Shown: one piece after another, positions 24,438 to 31,193 of the stretch
How the letters are laid out: the number at the start of each line of letters is the position of its first letter
How positions within the stretch are numbered: the stretch's first letter is position 1
From: Actinomadura sp. BRA 177
GTDB taxonomy: Bacteria; Actinomycetota; Actinomycetes; Streptosporangiales; Streptosporangiaceae
Reading direction: 5' to 3'
Assembly: GCF_013372625.1 (NCBI RefSeq)
Contig: NZ_JABXFD010000290.1
Coordinates: forward strand, 1 to 48,707
Length of the DNA: 48,707 bases
The notes under the pieces: model-generated
What the model saw: only the letters and a program-made list of their open reading frames with translations
Databases searched by the model: none
Told to the model about the DNA's origin: nothing
Made by a program: the position numbers and the translations under genes

Positions 24438-25203
24438 GGACGGGAGCGGCGGGCGCGCATCCTGGCACCGAGGGCAGAGGAGCGGAAAGCGCAGGCGCCA
24501 GGGGCTCCTCGCGGCGCCAAGGTCTCTTCGTCCAACTTGGACGAAGAGACGCCGCCCTCCGCTCGCGCCACTCGCAAAGTCGCCGCCACCGGTACCGGCT
24601 ACTCCGGCAGCACCCTCGACAAGGTCGACAAGATCAGGGACGTCGCCGAGCGCGGTGTTCGAGACGCTCGGCGCGCACTACGACGAGCCGCGGATCCTCG
24701 ACCTGATCGTGTCGAAGAACCTCGCCAGGCGGCACCTCAACCCGGGCCAGCGCGCCATGGTCGCACTCAAGTACGAGGAAGCCATCGCGGCGGCCACAAG
24801 GAATGGCGCGCCCATCGGCAACCACAATGCGTCACGGTCGTCACTATCGGTCGAATCAAAGGTGGCAGATCTGCCACCGGAGAATCCGAAGTCGCGCGAC
24901 CGCGCTGCCGCAATCGTCGGAGCGTCCGGCCGCGCCGTCCAGCAGGCGAAGGCGGTCGAGCGGGACGCGCCCGACCTCGCCGAACAGGTGCGGGCCGGGC
25001 GCATGGCGCTCGACGCCGCCGACCGGCAGCGCAAGGAACGGCTCCGCACCCAGCCGCCCGCGCACGGGCCGCACATCGGGACCATGCTGCTGAGGTCAGC
25101 AATATGGGCCGCGCCCGCCCGCGCACGGGCCGCGCCCGTCACTACTAATGACGGGTCCGCCCGGACGCGCTGCGCCCGCCCGCGCACGGGCCGCACTCGA
25201 TGA
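24438..25203 (+). pseudogene. ParB-like remnant in two frames
   Basis: Two pieces in different frames resemble ParB/KorB-type proteins. About 24438-24654 encodes ARATRKVAATGTGYSGSTLD and KVDKIRDVAERG. From 24655 another frame encodes LIVSKNLARRHLNPGQRAMV and later ASGRAVQQAKAVERDAPDLA. The second frame is open from GTG 24655 to 25203 but has no ribosome binding site, and its last 45 residues are the translated hairpin array. The pieces suggest fusion and decay of one or two partition or regulator genes. A translated C-terminal fragment cannot be excluded. Confidence 0.5.
24522..24550. promoter_or_regulatory. Perfect 29-bp palindrome
   Basis: GTCTCTTCGTCCAA is followed by a single C and then by its exact reverse complement. 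A 14-bp arm with a one-base centre is typical of a dimeric protein site rather than of an RNA hairpin. It lies between the GntR regulator and the ParB-like remnant. It may be a centromere-like or operator site. Confidence 0.6.
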
Positions 25204-25368
25204 CCGGACTAGTGGTCCGCTCATCCTCAAGCCGCCCCGCGCACGCCGGGGGCGCACCGACTTTTCATTCCTGAAAGGTCGGAGTGGACGAGCCGCCCCG
25301 CGCACGCCGGGGGCGCACCCTCGCCGACCTGCGGACACGCGAACGCCCCCGCCGGGTGGACGGGGGCG
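25053..25368. repeat. Array of alternating constant and variable hairpins, ~61-bp period
   Basis: The 10-mer CCCGCGCACG occurs at 25057, 25118, 25179, 25236 and 25297, spaced 61, 61, 57 and 61. Each lies in a GC hairpin: GCCCG-cgca-CGGGC in the first three, and CGCCCC...GGGGCG in the last two, which are identical over 28 bp. Between them are different sequences that are each inverted repeats: stems at 25082-25107 (one mismatch), 25135-25155 (perfect 7 bp), 25199-25225 (one mismatch in 11 bp), 25257-25282 (10 bp with a wobble) and 25344-25368 (perfect 8 bp). No protein-coding meaning is apparent. Confidence 0.75.
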
Positions 25369-25383
25369 CTTCAGTTTCTGAAG
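25369..25383 (-). terminator. Hairpin after the 25393 gene
   Basis: CTTCAG-ttt-CTGAAG lies nine bases past the minus-strand stop. The larger 25344-25368 hairpin follows immediately. Together they probably terminate the two-gene minus-strand operon. Confidence 0.5.
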
Positions 25384-25392
25384 GTCGCGGAT

Positions 25393-25563
25393 CTACTCGT
25401 CCGGCCGGACGAGCCGGAGGTGACGGCCGCGCGGCGGGGGCGGCGTCTGCCCGGCCTGGATCTTCATCACCAGGACGCCGGCGAGTTCGGCGACCGCGTC
25501 GGCGAGGTTCCGCCGCGCCTGCGCCTCCAGCTCGGCGAGGTCGTCCTCGCGCGGGGCGCTCAC
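25393..25563 (-). CDS. Small hypothetical protein
   Basis: A 56-residue protein starting at GTG 25563, which overlaps the stop of the upstream DUF6907-like gene (GTGA). The first half is an acidic amphipathic helix (DDLAELEAQARRNLADAVAE) and the C-terminus is basic and proline-rich. No family is recognised. Confidence 0.5.
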   Translation of the reverse strand: MSAPREDDLAELEAQARRNLADAVAELAGVLVMKIQAGQTPPPPRGRHLRLVRPDE

Positions 25564-26234
25564 GCCGCACCCGCCGTCACGGTCGCGTCTCCGGCGAGGA
25601 TGCGGGCCGCCTCGGTGAGGCCGCGCGCAAGGGCGGACGGCCACCAGCGGGACGCGCGGGCCGCCTGCTCGGCGGTGAGCGCCAGGACGGCGGGCCGCCC
25701 GCCGTTGACCGCGCCCCGGTACACCGACACCTCGATGCGCTTCCCGGCGTCGTCCTGGACGACGTCCACCGCCCGGATCACGTCCGGCGTGCCCCGGTCC
25801 CGCCCGTCCCGGCGGTGCTCGGCGTAGTAGGTGGTCTCGATGATCTCCGGGTATGCGTCCTCGCCGGACTCGCCCGCGTCGCCCTGGTCGCCGTCGAGGA
25901 GTGCGAGCGTCGTCCGAACGGCGGCGGCCAGCTCGGTGGCGCCCGCGAGGTCGAGCAGATCGACCCATGCCGCCGCGTCGGCCAGCGACAGGAACACCGC
26001 CGGGCAGTCGCCCGGCCGGTGCCCGTTCACCATGACCTCCAGGTCACCGTTGGTGCCGGTCACGGCGGACACCAGGGCCACGGTCACCGGGTGCGGGTAC
26101 GTCGGGTCGGTGGGCTGCCCGGCGTTCGCGGACGGCGACATGTGGTTCATGCCGGGCTCGCCGATGTGGCCGCCGCACCACTTCGGGCAGGACGGGTGGA
26201 CGGCGAAGGTGGGGCGGATAGGCTCCGTTGCCAT
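25560..26234 (-). CDS. DUF6907-like protein
   Basis: A 224-residue protein. The N-terminus has the CPKWCGGHIGEPGMNH pattern of DUF6907, a Cys/His motif common in actinomycete element proteins. The middle holds a domain ending in FLSLADAAAWVDLLDLAGA. The C-terminal 90 residues (EIIETTYYAEHRRDGRDRGT, VYRGAVNGGRPAVLALTAEQ) are a second, unrecognised region. It is divergent from the ribbon-helix-helix gene. Confidence 0.65.
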   Translation of the reverse strand: MATEPIRPTFAVHPSCPKWCGGHIGEPGMNHMSPSANAGQPTDPTYPHPVTVALVSAVTGTNGDLEVMVNGHRPGDCPAVFLSLADAAAWVDLLDLAGATELAAAVRTTLALLDGDQGDAGESGEDAYPEIIETTYYAEHRRDGRDRGTPDVIRAVDVVQDDAGKRIEVSVYRGAVNGGRPAVLALTAEQAARASRWWPSALARGLTEAARILAGDATVTAGAA

Positions 26235-26358
26235 GGGATCGGCCTCCAGCTAGGTCGGTGTCCTAGGTCCTGGTCGGTGCACCACCACCGGCCGGGACCG
26301 TCTTTTCTGCTACGACATTAATTCATCCCGCTGGGTATCCGCCAGAGGTTCCGCTAGG

Positions 26359-26378
26359 TTTTCTGCTGTGACAGAAAA
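26359..26378 (+). promoter_or_regulatory. Inverted repeat over the start of the RHH gene
   Basis: TTTTCTG-ctgtga-CAGAAAA is a perfect 7-bp inverted repeat centred on the GTG start codon at 26368. A further TTTTCTG half-site lies at 26303-26309. Ribbon-helix-helix proteins usually bind inverted repeats at their own promoters, so autoregulation is inferred. Confidence 0.6.
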
Positions 26379-26538
26379 ACGCGGACGCGGACGGCCGGCC
26401 ACCGGCAGGACTCCCCAACGCGGCGTGCGCGTCCCTGATGAGGTCTGGGAGAAGGCAGCCAAGAAGGCAGCCAAGGAGGACCGGTCCGTCAGCGACGTGA
26501 TCCGCGAGTGCCTGGACGAGTACACCAAGGATCAGTAG
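26368..26538 (+). CDS. Ribbon-helix-helix DNA-binding protein
   Basis: A 56-residue protein. A basic N-terminal arm (TEKRGRGRPATGRTPQRG) leads to a ribbon strand (VRVPDEVW) and two helices (EKAAKKAAKEDRSVSDVIRE, then CLDEYTKDQ), the Arc/MetJ-type fold. No Shine-Dalgarno sequence lies before the GTG, so the transcript may be leaderless. It may act as a copy-control or antitoxin-like regulator of the element. No toxin gene adjoins it. Confidence 0.75.
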   Translation: MTEKRGRGRPATGRTPQRGVRVPDEVWEKAAKKAAKEDRSVSDVIRECLDEYTKDQ

Positions 26539-26554
26539 CTCCCCCCCAGGACGT

Positions 26555-26596
26555 ACGAGAGCCCCGCCGTCGGCCATGCCGGGACGGGGCTCTCGT
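26555..26596. terminator. Bidirectional terminator
   Basis: ACGAGAGCCCCG pairs perfectly with CGGGGCTCTCGT over an 18-base loop. It lies between the convergent RHH and DUF2637 genes and probably serves both. Confidence 0.75.
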
Positions 26597-26602
26597 CATG
26601 TC

Positions 26603-27364
26603 TCAGGCGGTTGCGAGCGTGCTCTCAGAAGCGCTCTCGTCCTCCAGTGCGGCGCGCACCCGGACGGCGCGCGGGTGCCCGATGCGAAGCTCACGCCGGA
26701 GCGCCCGCACGGAGGGCACGGCCCCGGTCGCGAGCAGCTCGGCGAACCGGTCGCGGGCGGTCGCGACCACCGGGGCCAGCTCGGCGGACGGCCGGCCCGT
26801 GACGGACTCCTCGCCGCCGCGGGCAACCGCCGTTCCGGGAGCGGTGGTATCGGCGGTCGCGACCGTTCCGGGAGCGCTCTCGATCGCCGGGATGTGCTCC
26901 CACCACTCCAGCCCGGCCGGACCGTCCCAGGGCTCGGCGTCGTCCAACTCGGGCAGATCGAGCGGCGCCGCGGCGTCCACCGTCCGGCCGGTCCGGATCA
27001 TGGCCATGAGCAACTCGACGGTCAGGACGAGGCACACCGCCGGCCACGCGGCGATCAGAGCGCCGATGACGCCGTGGGCGATGCCGTGCAGGACGTTGAC
27101 GGCGACGGTGGCGGCGATGCCCAGGGCGAGCGCGAGGCGCGCGAGGGCGGGTGCCTGGACGTGGCGCCGCGCGCTGTCGAGCAGCACCATGCTGGCGACG
27201 TAGACGAGGCCGTCCACCGTCAGCGGGACGAGGCGCCCGGTCATGCCGGACTCGCCGTGCGCGGTCGCCACGTCGTAGGCGTGGCGGTAGGAGATCACGG
27301 CGGCGATCGCCCCGATGACCACCACCACGGCGGCGGTGCTGGCACGGATGAACCGATCAGACAT
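26603..27364 (-). CDS. DUF2637 membrane protein
   Basis: A 253-residue protein with about four N-terminal membrane segments (TAAVVVVIGAIAAVISYRHA, LTVDGLVYVASMVLLDSARR, ALALGIAATVAVNVLHGIAH, GALIAAWPAVCLVLTVELLM), the DUF2637 pattern. The C-terminal 120 residues are soluble and end in an HTH-like segment (SVRALRRELRIGHPRAVRVR). DUF2637 proteins are common in actinomycete integrative elements and sometimes linked to plasmid spread. ATG 27364 follows a GAGGTG site. It is the last gene before the right end. Confidence 0.8.
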   Translation of the reverse strand: MSDRFIRASTAAVVVVIGAIAAVISYRHAYDVATAHGESGMTGRLVPLTVDGLVYVASMVLLDSARRHVQAPALARLALALGIAATVAVNVLHGIAHGVIGALIAAWPAVCLVLTVELLMAMIRTGRTVDAAAPLDLPELDDAEPWDGPAGLEWWEHIPAIESAPGTVATADTTAPGTAVARGGEESVTGRPSAELAPVVATARDRFAELLATGAVPSVRALRRELRIGHPRAVRVRAALEDESASESTLATA

Positions 27365-27521
27365 GGCGCACCTCGCCCGTGGCCGCGCGCTCGATCCTGT
27401 TCCGCGTCTGTTCCGTCTCACGTCCGAATACGTCCAACGGTTCCCAACGGCAGCTAACGGTGTGTTGGGAGGTCAGAGGCATGATCGCGGACATCTCCGC
27501 AGGTCGCCCCTGGCAGGGTGC

Positions 27522-27635
27522 GAGTACTCCTACTTCAACCACTGGGGCAACCACGCCGGCGCCGCCCTGCGAGCCCTGCACGCCTTCGTCGCGAACGCCC
27601 GCCTGGACGTCACCACCGAGGTCGCCACGGCCTAG
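27522..27635 (+). pseudogene. Displaced native 3' end of the DUF5063 gene
   Basis: In the reading frame of the DUF5063 gene this stretch encodes its last 37 residues, ending EVATA and a TAG stop. It has no start of its own. The sequence is identical to the intact gene for 104 bp and then diverges at the last few codons. It is the chromosomal tail cut off by integration. Confidence 0.85.
27523..27626. repeat. attR: right 104-bp direct repeat
   Basis: Identical to 12609-12712. The sequence left of it is element DNA and the sequence right of it is the native DUF5063 gene end followed by chromosome. Excision by recombination here would restore the native gene ending EVATA. Confidence 0.9.
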
Positions 27636-27684
27636 CCGGACGGACGCGCCCTAGCCGGACGTGCCCTGTGACCAGGTGCGTGGC

Positions 27685-27993
27685 CTAGCCGGGCGCGCCG
27701 GGGCTCACCGGCGCGTCCAACGCCGAAGCCACCACCTCGGCGGCCTTCTCGACGTCCGGGCCGATCTGCCCGCCGTCCCCGGACGCCCACGCGAACACCT
27801 GGAGTTCGTCGTCCCAGGCGACCTGCGCCTCCCGGCCCCGGTACGCGACGCGCAGCACGTCGCCGTCCGGACGCGTCGCGGACACCTGCGGGGCCCGCCG
27901 CCGCAGCGCCGCGTACAGCGAATGCAGCGGCCCCCGGCGGACCCTCGGCAGCTCGTCGAACGCGCCCATCAGCTCTCCCATCAGCTCGGTCAC
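27685..27993 (-). CDS. Hypothetical protein
   Basis: About 102 residues starting from GTG 27993; ATG 27981 or 27969 are alternatives. The body (RGPLHSLYAALRRRAPQVSA, EAQVAWDDELQVFAWASGDG, VEKAAEVVASALDA) is alpha/beta and codon use looks coding. I do not recognise a family. It is convergent with the DUF5063 tail and is the first chromosomal gene right of the element. Confidence 0.55.
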   Translation of the reverse strand: MTELMGELMGAFDELPRVRRGPLHSLYAALRRRAPQVSATRPDGDVLRVAYRGREAQVAWDDELQVFAWASGDGGQIGPDVEKAAEVVASALDAPVSPGAPG

Positions 27994-28099
27994 CGCCGCG
28001 CGGACGCGACGGACCACCGGTGGACGAGATGAACCGCGGCACCCCGCCAACCCCTGCCGTTAGGTAGACGCTTTGCCCCACTTCGTGGTGGTCCGTCGG

Positions 28100-29590
28100 T
28101 CAGCGATGGAAGACCGTCACCGGGGCGGAGTCGGACTCCTCGCCGTCCTGGACGATCAGGTAATAAGAGGAGGCGGCGAGGAGCAGGCCATTCTCGGGAG
28201 CCGCCATCGTCAGGGTGGCCTGCTGAATGGTCTCCCCTGTATTGATGCTTAGGACGGTGAGCTGCGACGCGTCGCCGAGCGTGCGCGAATTCAGGACGGC
28301 GACGGTTTCAGACGTGGTGAACAGGCCGTTCACGCCGCCTCCGAGTTCCACGCGCCAGAGTTCCCTGCCCTCCAGGGTCAGGCCGACGATGTCGCGTTCG
28401 AAGGAGTACTCGCGGTTCCCCTTGACCGCGGAGACGATCACGTCCTTCTGAACCTGAAGCGCCGAAACGGGCTTTCCCCCGAAACCCGTGCGGGTGACTT
28501 CGAGGTCGCCGTTGCCGGTCGACGTGGGGAATGCGGCGCGCTGCCGGCCCTCCGGGGTGAACGTGACGATCTGGTCCGTACCGCGCTCGCCGCCCTCTTT
28601 GGTGTGGACGACGACCGGATCGGCCGACACCACGGCGGCCGTTTCGACTTTCGCGGACGTGGGCAGCCGGGTCGCCCATCGGGAGGCGCCTGTGCCCGGA
28701 TCGACGACCGCCGCCCCGTACTTGTCCGACCCGCACCAGAGCGTCAATGCGATGGCCTTGTCCGACGCGGTCAGATTGTTCAGGCCCTGGACGAATGCGC
28801 AACCCTTCGGCGGGTTCCACGCCCAGCGGGCCTTGCCCGTGCGCAGGTCCAAACCGCGCAGCCCCTTGCCGGCCGGGAGCACCGCAACGTCGCCGGTCGC
28901 GGCGATGGCGCCACGGGCATCGGGCTGCCGGGTGCGCGTCGTCTGGACGACGCGGGACGTCCACAAGCCCTTGCCGGTGCCGAGGTCGACGGCTGCGACG
29001 TCCTCGCAGGCTGCACCCTCCCTGCCGTAGGCGAGCAGGCCGACGGCACGGTCCGCGGATTCCGACATCGCGCAGACGACCTGCGCACCGGGTGCCTGGA
29101 ACGCCCATTTCTTCGCGCCATCGGCCAGGCCATAGCCGATGGCCCCGTCGGAACGGACGCGCACGATGGCGTTTCCCGTCGTCCAGGCGCCCTTTCCGCG
29201 CAGGCTGCTGGGCCGATCAGGCGGCGCCGACCAGACCGCGTCATAGGTCTCACCGTGCACGTTCTGCCAGAGGACATTGCCCGCGAACCCGCCGCTGATC
29301 AGGGCGATGACAAGGGTGACGGCCGAAGACGTCCGGAATCCGACCAGCGCCCCGGCGCCGGCGAAGAGAATCCAGCCGCCGACCGCGAAGAAGAACGCGG
29401 CGAAATGCAACGTGGAACCGTTAGGGCACGAGTCGCCGCCGCACGCACCGTCCGACTCCACGGCGACGGCGATCCAACCCAGCACGGAGATGACGACGGA
29501 CGCTCCCATGAGAAGCCCGAGCACCGTCCAGGCAACGGCTCGCAGAATCGTCCAGCCCGCAGACGACGGTCTGTATGCGCCGAGTCGCAT
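28100..29590 (-). CDS. Membrane-anchored PQQ-type beta-propeller protein
   Basis: A 496-residue protein. Three hydrophobic segments lie within residues 13-110 (LRAVAWTVLGLLMGASVVIS, FFFAVGGWILFAGAGALVGF, AVTLVIALISGGFAGNVLWQ). The rest is a propeller with PQQ-like repeats (AVDLGTGKGLWTSRV, GLDLRTGKARWAWNP, VVDPGTGASRWATRL, GLTLEGRELWRVELG). Two Cys (GACGGDSC) lie in the first outer loop. Such proteins may be scaffolds or sensors; no enzyme site is seen. It stands alone. Confidence 0.75.
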   Translation of the reverse strand: MRLGAYRPSSAGWTILRAVAWTVLGLLMGASVVISVLGWIAVAVESDGACGGDSCPNGSTLHFAAFFFAVGGWILFAGAGALVGFRTSSAVTLVIALISGGFAGNVLWQNVHGETYDAVWSAPPDRPSSLRGKGAWTTGNAIVRVRSDGAIGYGLADGAKKWAFQAPGAQVVCAMSESADRAVGLLAYGREGAACEDVAAVDLGTGKGLWTSRVVQTTRTRQPDARGAIAATGDVAVLPAGKGLRGLDLRTGKARWAWNPPKGCAFVQGLNNLTASDKAIALTLWCGSDKYGAAVVDPGTGASRWATRLPTSAKVETAAVVSADPVVVHTKEGGERGTDQIVTFTPEGRQRAAFPTSTGNGDLEVTRTGFGGKPVSALQVQKDVIVSAVKGNREYSFERDIVGLTLEGRELWRVELGGGVNGLFTTSETVAVLNSRTLGDASQLTVLSINTGETIQQATLTMAAPENGLLLAASSYYLIVQDGEESDSAPVTVFHR

Positions 29591-29902
29591 TCTGTTCCTA
29601 ATTCAAGAACATGGGGGAAGCCCGCGCGCCCTTCCAGGCGACCCCGATCCGCTATAGCGCAACTCAGACGCCAATAGGCATCCTCAGGTTCCGCAGTCCC
29701 CTCAGCCACATTCCCAGAATCCACCGTCTGCACAATTCTTCAGGCGGCGGCACCGTTCCTGGCGCGGCTGCTCGCCGGCCGCACCCGGCCACGGGCGCTC
29801 GTGACGAGCCGAGCCCGGCTGCTGCCCGGCGGCGCCCGTGCCGGCCGAGGCGGCGGTGCTCGCCGGGCACCCGGCTGCCCGCGACCGCAGCAGCGCGAAG
29901 GT
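29591..29902. other. Intergenic region without recognised genes
   Basis: This 312-base stretch separates two minus-strand genes. The part next to the propeller gene is AT-richer and probably holds its promoter. The part next to the DUF1801 gene is very GC-rich with no convincing frame. Nothing else is seen. Confidence 0.4.
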
Positions 29903-30355
29903 TCAGTTCACCGCCTGCTGCACGAGGGCGGCGATGCGCTGCTCCACCTCGGGCGTCACCTCGGTCAGGGCGTAAGCGGCCGCCCACATCGGGCCGTCGT
30001 CCAGCTGCGCTGAGTCGTTGAAGCCGAGCGTGGCGTAGCGCGCCTTGAACTTCGCCGCGCTCTGGAAGAAGCAGACGACCTTGCCGTCCAGCGCGTAGGC
30101 GGGCATCCCGTACCAGAGCTTCGGCGCGAGGTCCGGGGCGTTGGCGGTGACGACGGCGTGGACGCGCTCGGCCATGGCCCGGTCCGGGCCCGCCATCTCG
30201 GCGATCTTCGCGACGACGTCCCGCGCCGCCTCCGCCGCCTTCTCCGCCTGCGAGCTGCGGCGCGCCGCCTTCTTCTGCTCCTGGGCGTGCTCCTTCATCG
30301 CGGCCCGCTCCGCGGCCGTGAATCCCTCGTAAGCGCTGCTCTTGCCGGCGGCCAT
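29903..30355 (-). CDS. DUF1801 (YdhG-like) protein
   Basis: A 150-residue protein. A charged N-terminal helix (AAMKEHAQEQKKAARRSSQA) precedes a DUF1801 domain (LAPKLWYGMPAYALDGKVVC, FFQSAAKFKARYATLGFN). Bacillus YdhG/Fra of this fold is a frataxin-like iron chaperone, but the N-terminal extension and distant similarity leave the role open. ATG 30355 follows GGGAG. It is monocistronic by spacing. Confidence 0.75.
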   Translation of the reverse strand: MAAGKSSAYEGFTAAERAAMKEHAQEQKKAARRSSQAEKAAEAARDVVAKIAEMAGPDRAMAERVHAVVTANAPDLAPKLWYGMPAYALDGKVVCFFQSAAKFKARYATLGFNDSAQLDDGPMWAAAYALTEVTPEVEQRIAALVQQAVN

Positions 30356-30564
30356 GGTCACTCCCCTGATCGTGGATCGTGATCGGCCCGGCCGTCCGCC
30401 GGGCTGATCGCTGTGGTCACAGCCTCGCCGGGACGGGGTACGGGCCGCCTCCGTGCCGACCACGGAAACCACCACGCCGACCACGGAACCACCACGGATC
30501 ACGAGTCGGTGCCCCCCGCGCGGTGGCGGGGGCGGGGGCGCCGGCTCGGCAGGGGACGGCCCCG

Positions 30565-30927
30565 TCAGTTCACGCGGCCCCGGAAGGTGCCGGCGTTCTG
30601 GAAGGCGCCGTCCAGGATGCGGCCGACCTCGTCCAGCTTCTTGCGGACCTTGGCGACCCCGATGGCGCCGCCGGACATGCCGGTCGTGGCGAGGCCGGCG
30701 TCGACGACCGTGCTGGCGTCCTGCTGCGGGCGCAGGATGATGCGGTACTTGTAGTGGGTGGCGAACGCGCCGAGGAGCAGCGCCTTGGTGCGGCTGCCCT
30801 TCTCGACGATGCACTCGCCGGGGTTCTCCCAGGTGAAACGGAAGCCTTCGGCCTGCAGCACCTGCTCCAGCATCGGACGGACCTGGTCCGGCGTACCGGT
30901 CACGTGAATCTTGACGGAATCGGCCAT
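30565..30927 (-). CDS. Hypothetical protein
   Basis: A 120-residue alpha/beta protein (SVKIHVTGTPDQVRPMLEQV, KALLLGAFATHYKYRIILRP, GGAIGVAKVRKKLDEVGRIL). The pattern suggests a small conserved family with a central glycine loop, but I cannot name it. The ATG at 30927 has AGAAGGAA upstream. No membrane or secretion signal is seen. Confidence 0.6.
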   Translation of the reverse strand: MADSVKIHVTGTPDQVRPMLEQVLQAEGFRFTWENPGECIVEKGSRTKALLLGAFATHYKYRIILRPQQDASTVVDAGLATTGMSGGAIGVAKVRKKLDEVGRILDGAFQNAGTFRGRVN

Positions 30928-31193
30928 GATGTTCCTTCTGTCGGGGGTGACGGGGGTTCATCAGCGGGGGCAGGGCTCGTCCGGCCCTGTGCGCGGGGAG
31001 CTGAGCAGTGCATCATATTCCCGGAAGGCCGCTGGCGTGCGCAAATGCCGCCCGCGGCGCCGGCCCGCCGCGCGACCCCCTAGCGCAGGCCCGTGCGCGG
31101 CGCGGTGCGAGTTACCTGGTCGTAATCCATTGGCGCGGCCTCTGTAGACTCGTCCTCCGGAACGTCTGACCCCGATCCGAGGAGCGCCCACTC

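Larger units (their letters stand above)
12609..27626. mobile_element. Integrated mobile element in the DUF5063 gene
   Basis: The ends are 104-bp perfect direct repeats, and a tyrosine integrase lies just inside the left end. Core content: integrase, coupled HTH protein, excisionase-like protein, RepA-like AAA ATPase, many tiny overlapping genes, an HNH protein, a tape-measure/NlpC-P60 protein, a KorSA-like GntR regulator, a ParB-like remnant and a DUF2637 protein. GntR and DUF2637 genes are familiar from AICEs, while the tape-measure protein is phage-like. No TraB, terminase, portal or capsid gene is seen. The circular form would be 14,914 bp with one repeat copy. Confidence 0.9.

Noticed and set aside
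25053..25368. A type I-E CRISPR array, because of the ~61-bp period and a repeat resembling CCCCGCGCACG...GGGG
   Set aside because: Repeats fall into two divergent forms, one spacing is 57, the intervening sequences are themselves palindromic, and no cas gene is in the window. It is reported as a hairpin array instead.
12609..27626. A complete prophage
   Set aside because: Only a tape-measure-like gene is phage-structural. No terminase, portal, capsid, tail-tube, holin or baseplate gene was found.
12609..27626. A complete self-transmissible AICE
   Set aside because: GntR and DUF2637 genes fit, but no TraB/FtsK-type translocase and no recognised rolling-circle Rep protein is present.
30928..31193. 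A lysine riboswitch before the aspartate kinase gene
   Set aside because: No lysine-box pattern is visible, and the feedback control is explained by the ACT domains.
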